From Actinomycetes bacterium (GTDB lineage Bacteria > Actinomycetota > Acidimicrobiia > IMCC26256 > PALSA-610), in the NCBI GenBank assembly GCA_025360585.1, contig JANYBW010000073.1, positions 1 to 64,000 on the forward strand: a stretch of 64,000 bases of DNA, written 5' to 3'. The stretch's first letter is position 1, and every line of letters starts with the position of its first letter. Positions 8,253 through 17,551 of this stretch are shown piece after piece. The notes beneath the pieces are model-generated. The model was not told the origin of the DNA. It did not search any database and was given only the letters and a program-made list of their open reading frames with translations. The position numbers and the translations under genes were made by a program.

Positions 8253-9361
8253 GTAGTTGCCGCCGCTTCTTCGACGACGGCGCGCATCGAGGATCGGAAC
8301 ACCTCAGGTCGAAATTGCTGCGCGTGGAGAGCAATCGTCTGAGCATCGAATTGTTGAGGCTCAAAATCGCGCAGCACCTCTGCGAGAGTCGAGATTGCAT
8401 CGTCGCTTTCGGGATACAACACGCCCGTCGTGAGCGGCGCGACGGTATCGAGCGCGCCTCCCGCGCTCAACGCGATCACCGGAGCGCCACACGACTGTGC
8501 TTCGACCGGCATGATGCCGAAATCTTCGCGACCGGGATAGAGGAACGCTCGGCATTTCCGGTAGTAATCGCGCAGGGTTGCGTTGTCAGTGGCTCCGACG
8601 AAGCGTACGTTTCGAGCCGTGCCAGCAGCAGTTCGGCACGCAGGCATCGCTCGTCCATCGCCGGCAACGATGAGTTCAACTCCGGCGCGAACCGCTGCCG
8701 CGATTGCGATTTCGGGATGCTTGTACGGCACTAGGCGTCCGGCCAGCAAGTAGAAATCTTCACGGTCGATGGCCGTGTCGAGGCTAAAAAACTCGGTGTT
8801 TACTGGCGGAGCGATGATTGTCGATGCTCGACCCCACCATCGTTCTATTCGGCTCGCGACTTCGGAGCTATTGGCAACGATGTGGTGCAAACGTTGTGCG
8901 CTACGCCGGTCCGCGCGGCGTTGAGTCGCGGCGAATGCTCCGAGCATGGCGCGCCCCAGCTGGCCACCGATCTCATCGGAGCGCATTGAAGGATCCCAGA
9001 GCCAACGCGCGGGTGTATGCGTGTACGAAACGACGGGAGCGTTGCTGCGAACTCGATTAGCGAATTGGTGATGGCTCGTGACCACGACGTCGTAGTCATT
9101 GAGATGCCGACGCGCCGCGGCGAACGGAAGCAACGGCAAGAGGTGCGCGTAGTTATCGCCACCTCGGTAGAGGCGCTGTAGCAGTGGGTCCGGGCGAATA
9201 TCTGCGTCGGCTAACGCTCCGCTCATCGTGGTTCGATCGGCAACGGCGCAATAGACGGGTGCGTTGGGCCAGAGCAGATGGAGCTGCTGGACTACCCGTT
9301 CCGATCCTGCGTCGATCGTGAACTTCTCGTGCACGATCGCAACTCGCAAGGAGCTGGGCAT
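8249..9361 (-). CDS. GT4 family glycosyltransferase (WbaZ-like)
   Basis: A 370-residue GT-B glycosyltransferase. VAIVHEKFTIDAGSERVVQQL at the N-terminus, VSYTHTPARWLWDP in the first domain and EDFGIMPVEAQSCGAPVIA in the second are typical of WbaZ-like mannosyl- or rhamnosyltransferases of O-antigen and capsule clusters. It follows the Wzz/CpsD gene by only 9 nt and overlaps the next GT4 gene by 4 nt, so the three form one minus-strand operon. The donor and acceptor sugars are unknown. Confidence 0.9.
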   Translation of the reverse strand: MPSSLRVAIVHEKFTIDAGSERVVQQLHLLWPNAPVYCAVADRTTMSGALADADIRPDPLLQRLYRGGDNYAHLLPLLPFAAARRHLNDYDVVVTSHHQFANRVRSNAPVVSYTHTPARWLWDPSMRSDEIGGQLGRAMLGAFAATQRRADRRSAQRLHHIVANSSEVASRIERWWGRASTIIAPPVNTEFFSLDTAIDREDFYLLAGRLVPYKHPEIAIAAAVRAGVELIVAGDGRAMPACRTAAGTARNVRFVGATDNATLRDYYRKCRAFLYPGREDFGIMPVEAQSCGAPVIALSAGGALDTVAPLTTGVLYPESDDAISTLAEVLRDFEPQQFDAQTIALHAQQFRPEVFRSSMRAVVEEAAATT

Positions 9362-9370
9362 TGCGCTCGG

Positions 9371-10813
9371 TTACCGTTCGTAGGTGTCGCGCTTGTTTAC
9401 CGTTGCGCCGTTGAGAACAACCCCAATGATCGATGCACCCGTCCGATCGAGCGCTTCGATGAATTGTTTGGTCGTGCGTTTCCGGGTGGTTTCAGAATCA
9501 AGGACCAACAACGCCGCGTCGCATTGCGCAGCCACAGCGAGCGCATCCGCATAACCCGCGCCAGGCGGAGTATCGACGATCACGAGTTCGGCAGTATCGA
9601 GAGAATCAAGGACCTGTCGGAACTCCCTACCTCCGAGCGCCGCCACGGTGTCCGCAACCGGCGAGCCACTGGGCATCAACTGGAGATTCGAGTGCCCGTC
9701 GACGCGGTGCAGAGTCTGGGCGAGCGGCATGCCGCGGAGCGCATCTGAGAGGCCTGGTTCTCGATCAGTCCGGAGGCGCAGGTGCAGCACGGGCCGCCGC
9801 AGATCGGCGTCGACCAGTACGACTTGCGCGTCGACGGCGACCGCTGATTCGGCCAAGTGCATCGCGCAAAAGGACTTGCCGGCGGCGGGGTTCGGGCTGA
9901 GCACCGCAATCGTGCGCGGCCGGCCGGAACCTTCTAAGAACATGAGGTTCGTGCGCAGGGTCCGGAATGCTTCGACGACTTCTGGGCCGCGACCCCGCGG
10001 CACTAACGCGAGTACCGGGAGGCCAGTCAGTTCCGTGATCGCTTCAACATCGGTTGCCTTCGAAACTCGGTCGCTGAACGCATGCACAAGCACGAAGCCC
10101 TCGCTGGCTACGACGAACGCGATCAACAGCGCAAGGACTCCATCACGAATTGGCGACGGCGCAACGGGTTCGCCGTTGTTGTCGAGGGTCGCGGTGCCCT
10201 TCAATCGGATGACTCCCAAACTGACGGAGAACGGATGTTCCAGCGTGAATTGCGCTTTGGTTTGTTCTTCGATGCGATTTTTTATTTCTTGTTCCGCCGG
10301 GGTGCCCTTCACTGCTGGTTGCTTCGCGTATGCGGTGTACGCGGTGATCGAATCTTTGATTTGCTGGATCAGCGCGTCGACTTCGGATTGGGCCGTATCG
10401 ATGCTCGATTGTTGCAACGCTTTGGCGTACGCATCAGCTTCAGCGAGTGCCTCGGTGGTCGAATGCGCGCTCGTCTTGATCAAGATGTTGCCGGCGAACG
10501 ATACGGTGACAACCTCGAGGCGCGACCGTAATTCGTCTGCATTGATCCGCAGTTTCCCCGTCTTGACCGCCTGCACCGCGACGGCTTGTGATTGCAGCGT
10601 GAACGTTTCGTTCGCGACCCGGATGGCCAAGGTATTGGGGTCGATGCCAATACCTTTGTCGACCTCTGGAGCAACGTTGACGAGGTAGGCCGCTACGTAC
10701 GTATTCGGCTGATGCCGACTCCAGCCGTAGACACCGCCACCAACGATGGCGGCGATGAGCAGAATCCGCCACCAGTTGGCCGCGATGGTGCGGAAGTGGT
10801 CAGCTAGATCCAT
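9371..10813 (-). CDS. Wzz/CpsD fusion: chain-length regulator and BY-kinase
   Basis: A 480-residue polysaccharide co-polymerase fused to a bacterial tyrosine kinase. Residues about 15-35 and a second helix near 230-250 bracket the extracytoplasmic Wzz domain, which has a coiled region. The C-terminal half has Walker A SPNPAAGKS, Walker A' VLVDADLRRP and Walker B VIVDTPPG. The P-loop reads P-A-A-G-K-S rather than the usual P-G-E-G-K-S/T. The C-terminus has a single Tyr (KRDTYER) instead of a Tyr cluster. Start ATG 10813 was chosen; a frame to 10873 would overlap the divergent polymerase gene. It controls polymer length and export in the cluster. Confidence 0.88.
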   Translation of the reverse strand: MDLADHFRTIAANWWRILLIAAIVGGGVYGWSRHQPNTYVAAYLVNVAPEVDKGIGIDPNTLAIRVANETFTLQSQAVAVQAVKTGKLRINADELRSRLEVVTVSFAGNILIKTSAHSTTEALAEADAYAKALQQSSIDTAQSEVDALIQQIKDSITAYTAYAKQPAVKGTPAEQEIKNRIEEQTKAQFTLEHPFSVSLGVIRLKGTATLDNNGEPVAPSPIRDGVLALLIAFVVASEGFVLVHAFSDRVSKATDVEAITELTGLPVLALVPRGRGPEVVEAFRTLRTNLMFLEGSGRPRTIAVLSPNPAAGKSFCAMHLAESAVAVDAQVVLVDADLRRPVLHLRLRTDREPGLSDALRGMPLAQTLHRVDGHSNLQLMPSGSPVADTVAALGGREFRQVLDSLDTAELVIVDTPPGAGYADALAVAAQCDAALLVLDSETTRKRTTKQFIEALDRTGASIIGVVLNGATVNKRDTYER

Positions 10814-10876
10814 GAAGGTTGGAGTGTATGTGCCGATACGGCCCTCGCAGTGCAACGTTGACACGAAATTCACCGC

Positions 10877-10882
10877 TACCCT
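10877..10882 (+). promoter_or_regulatory. Putative leaderless -10 (TACCCT) for the polymerase gene
   Basis: TACCCT, 8-nt spacer, GTG 10891. It lies in the narrow divergent region beside the Wzz/CpsD start. Confidence 0.4.
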
Positions 10883-10890
10883 CGCGGGCT

Positions 10891-12321
10891 GTGCAAGCCG
10901 TTGACCGCCATACGTCGCGAACTTCGTCTCGCGACGGTCTTGCGAACGCTGCGGTCGTTGCCGTAACGATCGGCATGGCGCTCTGCATCGGGTTTGCGAT
11001 AGCCGACCCTGGCGCCAATCGAGTGTTCGGTGGGGTAGTCGGGGCTATGCCGCTGATCGTGCTGGCGCTGGTCGTCATCCCGATACTGGTAGCGATCGCT
11101 CATCGACCACAACGCGGGGCGTTGCTGTTGGCTGCGCTCGTGCCCTATTACGGACTCCTGATCATCGTGAAATCGCGCCCACCGTTCGCCTACGGCTGGA
11201 AGGAAGCGCTGGCGCTTTATACGCTCGCGTGGAGTCTCCAAAAGACCCCGAAAAAGCAGCGGCTTCGGCGACCGTTGCCGTTGGTGATGCAGCCTATTTT
11301 GTTGTACGCGTCGGTGGGGGTGGCCTGGGTTGTTGTGAATCGTTCTGTCCAGGCGGTCGTCGGAGTCAAGGTCAACTTCTTTTGGTTGGTCTTGGGGATC
11401 ATCTTGTGGCGGACACCCCTAAATACACGCGATCGCGATCGTTTGGTTTCGATCTTGATGGCCGACGCGTTGATCACGTCCGTGATTGGCATTGCTCAAC
11501 AAGCCGTTGGGCACGTGTATCTACAAGGCCTCGGATATAGCTACAACACGAACATTCGGTTCACGGGGTCGTTTCTGCGTTCGTTTTCAACCATGGACAA
11601 TCCGTTCAACTTCGGCTTTTATCTAACCTTCGCGTTGTTGTTCATCCTGCCGCACTGCTTGGACGATCCGCGCCGCACTCGAAACTGGCTGTTCATGTTG
11701 TGCTCGCCAGTCGTGCTTGCGGCATTGATATTTACGTTCGTTCGCGGCGCATGGCTCGCACTCGCGGTCGGGTGCGCGTACCTCGCAGTCCGGCGGTATC
11801 GAGTGTTTTTCCTCGCGGCGCCGTTCATTGTCATCGCCCTATTTGTGCTGCCGGGAAACTTTTCGAATTCGGCGTTGGCGTCGGGGAGCTTGCAGCAACG
11901 ACAACAAGGCTGGGCCCAGAACCTCAACAAGGCGGTGGCAAAACCGTTCGGCAACGGTATCGGCACCACCGGGGCGTCTGGATTCAAAGCTGCGGCAGTT
12001 TCGAAAGACGTGGTGAACGTCTACGAACCAGATAACCAATATTACAAGGCGTTATATGAGCTTGGAGTTTTTGGGGTCTGGTTCTTACTGTTGATGCTCG
12101 GATCGATTTTTCGCGCCGGGCGTGAGCACGAACGAGGGCTGCACGGTGAGCAACGTGCGTGGGCGATGTCGTTGTCCGCGTACATTCTTGGCGCGATGGT
12201 CGCAGGAACGGTTTCGACTTGGTTCGAGATATTTCCGAATGATTTGTATCTCTGGTTCATGCTGGCTGTCGTCGTCTCGATGACGAAAACATCGGAGCGC
12301 ACATCTACCGCGTTGGTCTGA
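10891..12321 (+). CDS. O-antigen ligase/polymerase (Wzy/WaaL-like) membrane protein
   Basis: A 476-residue protein with about ten or more membrane helices and a large loop around residues 200-240. It includes GSFLRSFSTMDNPFNFGFYL and FVRGAWLALAVG, which resemble the conserved loop and Arg motifs of the Wzy_C/WaaL family. It probably polymerises or ligates the lipid-linked repeat units made by the cluster. GTG 10891 is taken as the start because TACCCT lies 8 nt upstream; an in-frame ATG at 10819 would leave only 5 bp to the divergent start. The C-terminus overlaps the coding frame of the next glycosyltransferase. Confidence 0.85.
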   Translation: MQAVDRHTSRTSSRDGLANAAVVAVTIGMALCIGFAIADPGANRVFGGVVGAMPLIVLALVVIPILVAIAHRPQRGALLLAALVPYYGLLIIVKSRPPFAYGWKEALALYTLAWSLQKTPKKQRLRRPLPLVMQPILLYASVGVAWVVVNRSVQAVVGVKVNFFWLVLGIILWRTPLNTRDRDRLVSILMADALITSVIGIAQQAVGHVYLQGLGYSYNTNIRFTGSFLRSFSTMDNPFNFGFYLTFALLFILPHCLDDPRRTRNWLFMLCSPVVLAALIFTFVRGAWLALAVGCAYLAVRRYRVFFLAAPFIVIALFVLPGNFSNSALASGSLQQRQQGWAQNLNKAVAKPFGNGIGTTGASGFKAAAVSKDVVNVYEPDNQYYKALYELGVFGVWFLLLMLGSIFRAGREHERGLHGEQRAWAMSLSAYILGAMVAGTVSTWFEIFPNDLYLWFMLAVVVSMTKTSERTSTALV

Positions 12322-13343
12322 GCGCGCTTTCGCTGCGGAAGCAAGGCAGCGGTGTCCAGACCTATGGCCGCGAGCTCATGAGTGGATTTGCTGGCGCCGG
12401 CGCCGACTGGCGGTTCATTGCAAAAGTAGGTCGGGACGCTCCAGATCTCGGTCGGCATATCGAGTGCCTCGTTGCTCCTTCTTGGGTCCGCGGCGGACTC
12501 AGCCGTAAAATTGCTGCGACGCGCATGCGCTTTCCTGATGTCCATGTTGTCCACGGAATCGACACTGACCAACCCCTGAACTCGCGGTGTCCGACCGTCT
12601 GTACTGTCCACGATCTGGCATTGTTCGATGTGCCGTGGGCCTTTGCCGCGGGCCGGGCTATCGCGAAAAGACGCTTGGTCGCAGCATCGATTCGCTCGGC
12701 CGACGAACTGATTGCAGTCTCGCAGTTCACCGCGGACCGAGTTCGGGCTCGTTTCGGGCGAACGTGTTCGGTGATCCACGAAGCCGCGGGCCGCGAATTC
12801 GCCCCCGCGCAGGACACCGAGGTTCGAGCGATCCGGATGAAATACGCATTGCCGGATCAATTCGTGTTGTACCTCGGCAATCACGAGCCGCGCAAAGATA
12901 TTGCGTCGCTCGCGCAAGCATGCTCGCTTGCTTCGATTCCGCTGGTCGTCGGAGGGGGCGCAATCATCTTCGGGTCCGCGATCCCGAATGTTCGTACCCT
13001 CGGATACATCCCGGCCGAGGACCTCGCTGCATTGTACGGAGCGGCGACCGTCGTTGGATACGTGGCTCGTTATGAAGGTTTTGGGCTCCCGCCCGTCGAA
13101 GCGATGGCTTCAGGTGCATGCGTCATGGCGACTCGAGTCGGTGCCTTGCCCGACATTGCGCGAGAGGGGATTGAGTTTGTGCCGCAGGGTTCGCCCCATG
13201 CGCAGGCTGCGGCGTTGCGGAGACTTCTCAATGATGGTGCCTTACGCGAACACCGGCGTGACCACGCATTGCAAGAGGCGGCCATGCTGACTTGGCGCAA
13301 GACCGCCGACGCCACGATGGCGGTCTACCGATCTCTACTCTGA
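12318..13343 (+). CDS. GT4 family glycosyltransferase, start codon unclear
   Basis: A GT-B enzyme with IYRVGLSALS (first beta strand), GSGVQTYGREL (acceptor loop), VPWAFAAGRA, FVLYLGNHEPRKDI and EGFGLPPVEAMASGA (E-x7-E donor site). The first ATG is at 12378, but the family's N-terminal strand and Gly loop are encoded upstream in the same frame from about 12303. Between the in-frame stop at 12240 and 12378 there is no ATG, GTG or TTG. CTG 12318 overlaps the polymerase stop as CTGA and is used here as a placeholder; ATC 12303 or a single-base indel are alternatives. It likely adds a sugar in the same polysaccharide pathway. Confidence 0.75.
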   Translation: MSALSLRKQGSGVQTYGRELMSGFAGAGADWRFIAKVGRDAPDLGRHIECLVAPSWVRGGLSRKIAATRMRFPDVHVVHGIDTDQPLNSRCPTVCTVHDLALFDVPWAFAAGRAIAKRRLVAASIRSADELIAVSQFTADRVRARFGRTCSVIHEAAGREFAPAQDTEVRAIRMKYALPDQFVLYLGNHEPRKDIASLAQACSLASIPLVVGGGAIIFGSAIPNVRTLGYIPAEDLAALYGAATVVGYVARYEGFGLPPVEAMASGACVMATRVGALPDIAREGIEFVPQGSPHAQAAALRRLLNDGALREHRRDHALQEAAMLTWRKTADATMAVYRSLL

Positions 13344-13368
13344 ATCCGCGATTTCGGTAACCAACCAC

Positions 13369-15060
13369 TTACCGCTTCGGCATGTGGAACATTTGCGGAC
13401 GCTGAGTCATTCGCCAGACGGTGATTTGTTCACCGTTCGCGATCGGGCTGGTGTAGATGATGTCGGAGCGGCAGACGGTGAACATAATTTTGTCGGCGGC
13501 TCCAAAAAACGGCTCGAAGCGGAAGCCACATTCAGGGGTGGATACATCGGGCCCGCCACCTTTTTCCAATGGATATCGATCAACAAGGTGGGACGACTTG
13601 ACGTAGTAACCAACGTGAGCCTGGGCGAGGAAATCTGCGACTCGATTGCGTTCGAGCGCGTCCAAAAATTCGTGGGAATTGACGATGCCTTCGAGCTGCA
13701 CGACCGGGCGCTCGATGAGGTATCCAAACGCTCCCGCTCGATCGCCCATCGCGAGAACGGCGTTGTGAGGCAGGAGTTTGCGCAGCGTGAGCGCGGCGCG
13801 GGCGTTTTGACTATAGAAGTTTTCGCTGCCGTTTGCTTGTGGCGCTGTGAGATATCCGAGCACTGCACCGAACACGACGGCCCCGATCACGATCAAAGAA
13901 CCTATAGATTTTGTCGGACCGGAACTCGCCACGCGACGTGATGGCGTTCGCAATCGCTGAGCAAAGAGTGAGTGCAGAATCAGCCCCGGAGCGAGCAACA
14001 AAATAATGAACGAGTTGTAGAAGTACCACGGCCATTGTGGCCAGCTGGACTGCGAATCGAACAAGGTCGTCGCGGCGAACTCGGCGAGCCACAACACCAC
14101 GAGGAGTTCCGAAAGCGCTTTGGTTCCGAGCGATGGGTGTTTGCGGCCGCGCGGCCATTTCGTCAGTACGAATGCGACGGCGACTATCAAACCAGATACC
14201 AAGCCGATGCCGACGATGATGGGCAAGGTGCCCGGTTTGGTGAAATATTGCTCGAGCGCGTAGTGCTGGTCGCTGCCGCCGCCGAGTGCTTTGGCTCGGC
14301 TCGACACCGTAAGAACGTTTCCTAGCCACGCTCGATCAATGATTCCGATCGCCGCGACAACGGCAACTGGAGCCGCGATGAGCCGTGCGATGCTCCACAG
14401 GCGAGTTCGCAGCGTGGCGTTGGTGCGTATTGCGATGTAGGCGGCGACTGCGATCACCGTGATGAGAGAATCCAGGCGAGTGAGCGCGATTAGCGCGAAG
14501 AGCGCGCCGAAACGTGTAGTCGAAGTTCGCGTGGCGGTTGCGGTGTCGATGGAAGTGACTACGCAACGGATCGCGATGAGCAGCAACGGCAGCAAGAGCC
14601 CGGTCTCGACTCCCGCAAACGGCGTGCTTCTTGGAAATGCGATGGCGTATATCGCAATTGGAATGGCACCAATTGCAAACGCAACCGATGCATCGAGAGT
14701 TCGAGCGATGGTCGCGACCTCGCGTAGTGCGCCGATCCACAGCAATCCGGCGATCCCTTTGAAGACCGGCATGGGCGAAAAGGGACTGCGAAAAACCGCG
14801 GCGACGCCGATGGCAATCACCATCCATAACGGGTGGTAGCCGTTCGTTGTGTGGATACCGTCCCAGGTGCTGCCGCGTCCTGCCACGACGTTGCGCGCAA
14901 TGCCGAAGTAGTAGTACGCGTCGTCTACGAATAATCCGGGTTTTGCGAGCGTATTCGCGGATGCGACCTTGGCGATTTGTGCCGCAGCCGCCGCGCCGCC
15001 CGCGCACAAAAACGGTAGTTGCGATCGGCTCAGGCGCGTCAGAACAAAACTCCGCTTCAA
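13369..15060 (-). CDS. GT-C fold polytopic membrane glycosyltransferase-like protein
   Basis: A 563-residue protein with about ten to twelve membrane helices. The first external loop holds KPGLFVDDAYYYFGIARN (about 41-57). The Asp-Asp pair matches the catalytic loop of GT-C enzymes such as GT39/GT87 and arabinosyl- or mannosyltransferases that use polyprenyl-phosphate sugars. A soluble C-terminal domain of about 150 residues follows. The start is TTG 15060, overlapping the stop of the cupredoxin gene as TTGA, so the two are coupled. Substrate is unknown; modification of a surface polymer or protein is an inference from context. Confidence 0.75.
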   Translation of the reverse strand: MKRSFVLTRLSRSQLPFLCAGGAAAAAQIAKVASANTLAKPGLFVDDAYYYFGIARNVVAGRGSTWDGIHTTNGYHPLWMVIAIGVAAVFRSPFSPMPVFKGIAGLLWIGALREVATIARTLDASVAFAIGAIPIAIYAIAFPRSTPFAGVETGLLLPLLLIAIRCVVTSIDTATATRTSTTRFGALFALIALTRLDSLITVIAVAAYIAIRTNATLRTRLWSIARLIAAPVAVVAAIGIIDRAWLGNVLTVSSRAKALGGGSDQHYALEQYFTKPGTLPIIVGIGLVSGLIVAVAFVLTKWPRGRKHPSLGTKALSELLVVLWLAEFAATTLFDSQSSWPQWPWYFYNSFIILLLAPGLILHSLFAQRLRTPSRRVASSGPTKSIGSLIVIGAVVFGAVLGYLTAPQANGSENFYSQNARAALTLRKLLPHNAVLAMGDRAGAFGYLIERPVVQLEGIVNSHEFLDALERNRVADFLAQAHVGYYVKSSHLVDRYPLEKGGGPDVSTPECGFRFEPFFGAADKIMFTVCRSDIIYTSPIANGEQITVWRMTQRPQMFHMPKR

Positions 15061-15770
15061 CCGCGTGTGCGCTTGGCGCGCATCGGATCGAGCAGTTTCG
15101 CGGCGATGATGTCATCGTAGTGCCGCTGGCCCACAGTGACATCGAGCCATGCCGATTCCGCAGGGAGTACCGCGAACCTGAGTTGGCGCCGGCGGTGGCT
15201 GAACAACGAGATGAGCCCCATGCCCATGCAACTCAATCCCACGGATATGAGCAATGTGTCGCCGGCACCAGTCGCGGCGAGGTGAGTCGGTGGGGCTCCG
15301 GTCGTGGCCGCAGGGGCTGCGGTCGTGGCGACTGATCCCGCGACGACATTGAGGGTCGCCGTCATGGAAGGGTGAATTGAGCAATGAATCCGAAGTTGCC
15401 CTTGCGCCGGGGCGATCGTCGTGAAATCAACGCCTGGTTCCAGATCGAGTGAATCGAACGAACCATCGTCAGCCACGATCCGGTGTTTGGTATTGCCAGC
15501 GTTGTGAAAGAGCACCTTGGTGCCTGTCGAAATGGTGATGGCATCGGGCGAAATGTTGTAATCGCGAATTTGTACGATGGTTGGAGCTTCGGTGGGGTTG
15601 TTCGGAGCGGCCGATAGTGGCGGGCTGAAACCACCGATCACGACGCTCGCTAACGCGGTCGCGGCAAGGACATGCCAGTGATTACGCCAGTGATTGTGCC
15701 CGTGTTTGTGCCAGTGATTGTGCCCGTGTTTGTGCCCGTGTTGTGCGCGCGCGCGATCCGCGAAAATCAT
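15057..15770 (-). CDS. His-rich cupredoxin with LAATG sorting signal
   Basis: A 237-residue surface copper protein. Residues 11-33 hold 11 His in a repeated HGHKHGHN-type stretch before the membrane segment (about 34-54). A cupredoxin domain (about 63-145) follows, with likely Cu ligands His96, Cys130, His133 and Met136 (HCSIHPSM). A Thr/Ala/Pro linker leads to LAATG (164-168), a hydrophobic segment and SHRRR, which matches a class E sortase signal. A further basic tail of about 40 residues is unusual. Start ATG 15770 has GAAGGAG 7 nt upstream; a longer frame would overlap rpiB. The His-rich part would be cytoplasmic or within the signal peptide n-region. Confidence 0.8.
   Translation of the reverse strand: MIFADRARAQHGHKHGHNHWHKHGHNHWRNHWHVLAATALASVVIGGFSPPLSAAPNNPTEAPTIVQIRDYNISPDAITISTGTKVLFHNAGNTKHRIVADDGSFDSLDLEPGVDFTTIAPAQGQLRIHCSIHPSMTATLNVVAGSVATTAAPAATTGAPPTHLAATGAGDTLLISVGLSCMGMGLISLFSHRRRQLRFAVLPAESAWLDVTVGQRHYDDIIAAKLLDPMRAKRTRG
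15670..15741. repeat. Tandem repeat encoding the His-rich stretch
   Basis: About 24-bp units made of GCCAGTGATTGTGCCCGTGT-type segments are repeated roughly 2.5 times, with shorter 12-bp sub-repeats. They lie inside the N-terminus of the cupredoxin gene and generate its His-x-His pattern. Replication slippage could vary the His count. Confidence 0.7.
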
Positions 15771-15823
15771 GGCCCTGCTCCTTCGAGTCCGACAGTACCA
15801 AGTGCCGATGCGAGTTCCCCGCC

Positions 15824-15829
15824 TACACT
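15824..15829 (+). promoter_or_regulatory. Putative leaderless -10 (TACACT) for rpiB
   Basis: TACACT, 7-nt spacer, GTG 15837. The protein begins [11 protein letters not shown], exactly where RpiB proteins start, which supports a leaderless start. Confidence 0.55.
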
Positions 15830-15836
15830 CCGCAGG

Positions 15837-16289
15837 GTGCGAATCGCGATTGGCGCCGATCATGCTGGCTTCGAACTCAAAACGCTGCTCATTGCCCATT
15901 TGGAGCGCGCGGGTCATGCGGTAACCGATGTCGGAACGTTCGGTACCGACCGTTGCGACTACCCGCCGATATGCGCGACAGTTGCACGTTCGGTGGTTGG
16001 TGGGTCTCACGATGTGGGAATCGTGCTCGGCGGATCGGGGCAAGGTGAACAAATCGCCGCGAACAAGGTGCACGGTGTTCGTGCGGCGTTGTGCAACGAC
16101 TTGTACACGGCCCGTATGGCACGCGAGCACAACGACGCGAATGTGCTGTCGATGGGGGCCCGAATTGTCGCCGATGGGCTGGCCTACGAAATCGTTGAAG
16201 TTTTTCTGTCCACCCCGTTCGAGGGCGATCGGCACGTAGCGCGGCTCGCGCAAATCGCCACTATTGAAAAAGAGGAATGCGCGCAATGA
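15837..16289 (+). CDS. rpiB: Ribose-5-phosphate isomerase B
   Basis: A 150-residue RpiB/LacAB-family enzyme interconverting ribose 5-phosphate and ribulose 5-phosphate in the non-oxidative pentose phosphate pathway. [11 protein letters not shown] opens the protein; [13 protein letters not shown] and [14 protein letters not shown] are the active-site and phosphate-binding segments. The Glu in GQGEQIA takes the place of the Cys base of E. coli RpiB, as in the mycobacterial enzyme. GTG 15837 gives the canonical length; an in-frame ATG at 15672 would only add a low-complexity Val-Pro shadow of the antisense His-repeat. The stop overlaps the glyA start as ATGA. Confidence 0.93.
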   Translation: MRIAIGADHAGFELKTLLIAHLERAGHAVTDVGTFGTDRCDYPPICATVARSVVGGSHDVGIVLGGSGQGEQIAANKVHGVRAALCNDLYTARMAREHNDANVLSMGARIVADGLAYEIVEVFLSTPFEGDRHVARLAQIATIEKEECAQ

Positions 16290-17530
16290 CTACTGCACTC
16301 GAAAGTAGCGATCCGGAAATCTTCGCGGTGATTGGCCGCGAAGTTGTGCGGCAAAACACGACGATTCAGCTGATTGCATCGGAGAACTTCACGTCGCGCG
16401 CGGTCATGGAGGCACAGGGGACGGTGCTGACGAACAAGTACAGCGAGGGGTATCCCGGGAAGCGCTATTACGGCGGCAACCTGGTGGTTGATGAGGCCGA
16501 GAATCTTGCTCGAGATCGTGCTTGCTCACTCTTTGGCGCGGAGCACGCCAATGTGCAACCGCACTCAGGTGCGAACGCGAATGTCGCCGTATTCTTTGCG
16601 ATGTTGGAGCCCGGCGACAAAGTGATGGGCATGCGCCTCGATCAAGGGGGGCACCTGACTCATGGGTCTCCGGTGAACTTCAGCGGCAAGAGTTACGACT
16701 TCGCGTCGTACGGCGTCAACGAGCAAACCGAACAACTCGACTACGACCAAATTCGCGACCAAGCAAAAGCCGAACGTCCGAAAATGATCATTGCTGGCGC
16801 AACTGCATATCCGCGGGCGATTGATTTCGCTGCGTTTCGATCGATCGCCGACGACTGTGGCGCGCTGCTCATGGTCGATGCGGCGCATATCGCAGGTCTT
16901 ATCGCTGGTGGCGCGCACGCGTCGCCCGTGCCGCACGCAGACATCGTTACCTTCACAACCCACAAGACCTTGCGTGGTCCCCGCGCCGGCTGCATTCTCA
17001 GCCGTTCGGAATATGCCGCTGCGATCGATAAAGCAATCTTTCCGGGGTTTCAGGGAGGACCATTGATGCACGTGATCGCCGCGAAAGCTGTGGCCTTTCA
17101 TGAAGCTGCGCAACCGTCGTTTCGTGTCTACGCTGCGAAGGTTGTGGCGAATGCGGCGGCGCTCGCGGCGGCGCTCGCTGGTCACGGGTTGCGAATTGTT
17201 TCTGGCGGCACCGACAATCATTTGATGCTGGTAGATCTTCGCAATTTCGAAATTACCGGCAAGGTTGGTCAGGAAGTCTTGGACCGCGCTGGGATCACGA
17301 CGAACAAGAATGCGATACCGAACGATCCGGAAAAACCTTTTGTCACTAGTGGTTTACGGCTCGGAACTGCGTCGATGACGACCGCGGGAATGGGTACCGA
17401 TGAAATGGTGCAGATCGCCGAGATGATCGCGACGGCGTTACGGTCGCCCAACGACGACGGTGTGATTGATGCAGTTCGCAAACAAGCGAACGAGCTCTGC
17501 GCGCGGTTCATCCCGTATCCCGGACTCTGA
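16286..17530 (+). CDS. glyA: Serine hydroxymethyltransferase
   Basis: A 414-residue PLP enzyme converting serine and tetrahydrofolate to glycine and 5,10-methylene-THF. [32 protein letters not shown] and the PLP-lysine segment [12 protein letters not shown] are all present. ATG 16286 is preferred to 16277 because it forms an ATGA overlap with rpiB and has an AAAAGAGGA ribosome-binding site about 10 nt upstream. The rpiB-glyA-wecA-atp order places it in a conserved actinobacterial housekeeping block. Confidence 0.95.
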   Translation: MTTALESSDPEIFAVIGREVVRQNTTIQLIASENFTSRAVMEAQGTVLTNKYSEGYPGKRYYGGNLVVDEAENLARDRACSLFGAEHANVQPHSGANANVAVFFAMLEPGDKVMGMRLDQGGHLTHGSPVNFSGKSYDFASYGVNEQTEQLDYDQIRDQAKAERPKMIIAGATAYPRAIDFAAFRSIADDCGALLMVDAAHIAGLIAGGAHASPVPHADIVTFTTHKTLRGPRAGCILSRSEYAAAIDKAIFPGFQGGPLMHVIAAKAVAFHEAAQPSFRVYAAKVVANAAALAAALAGHGLRIVSGGTDNHLMLVDLRNFEITGKVGQEVLDRAGITTNKNAIPNDPEKPFVTSGLRLGTASMTTAGMGTDEMVQIAEMIATALRSPNDDGVIDAVRKQANELCARFIPYPGL

Positions 17531-17551
17531 CCTTCACTCTCAGTCGAACTA

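Noticed and set aside
12042-12917. 291-residue minus-strand open frame
   Set aside because: Antisense to the polymerase and GT4 genes, which carry family motifs.
15672-15836. Upstream extension of rpiB with a Val-Pro repeat (PVFVPVIVPVF)
   Set aside because: It is the antisense reading of the cupredoxin's His-repeat; RpiB proteins start at [11 protein letters not shown], and a leaderless box precedes GTG 15837.
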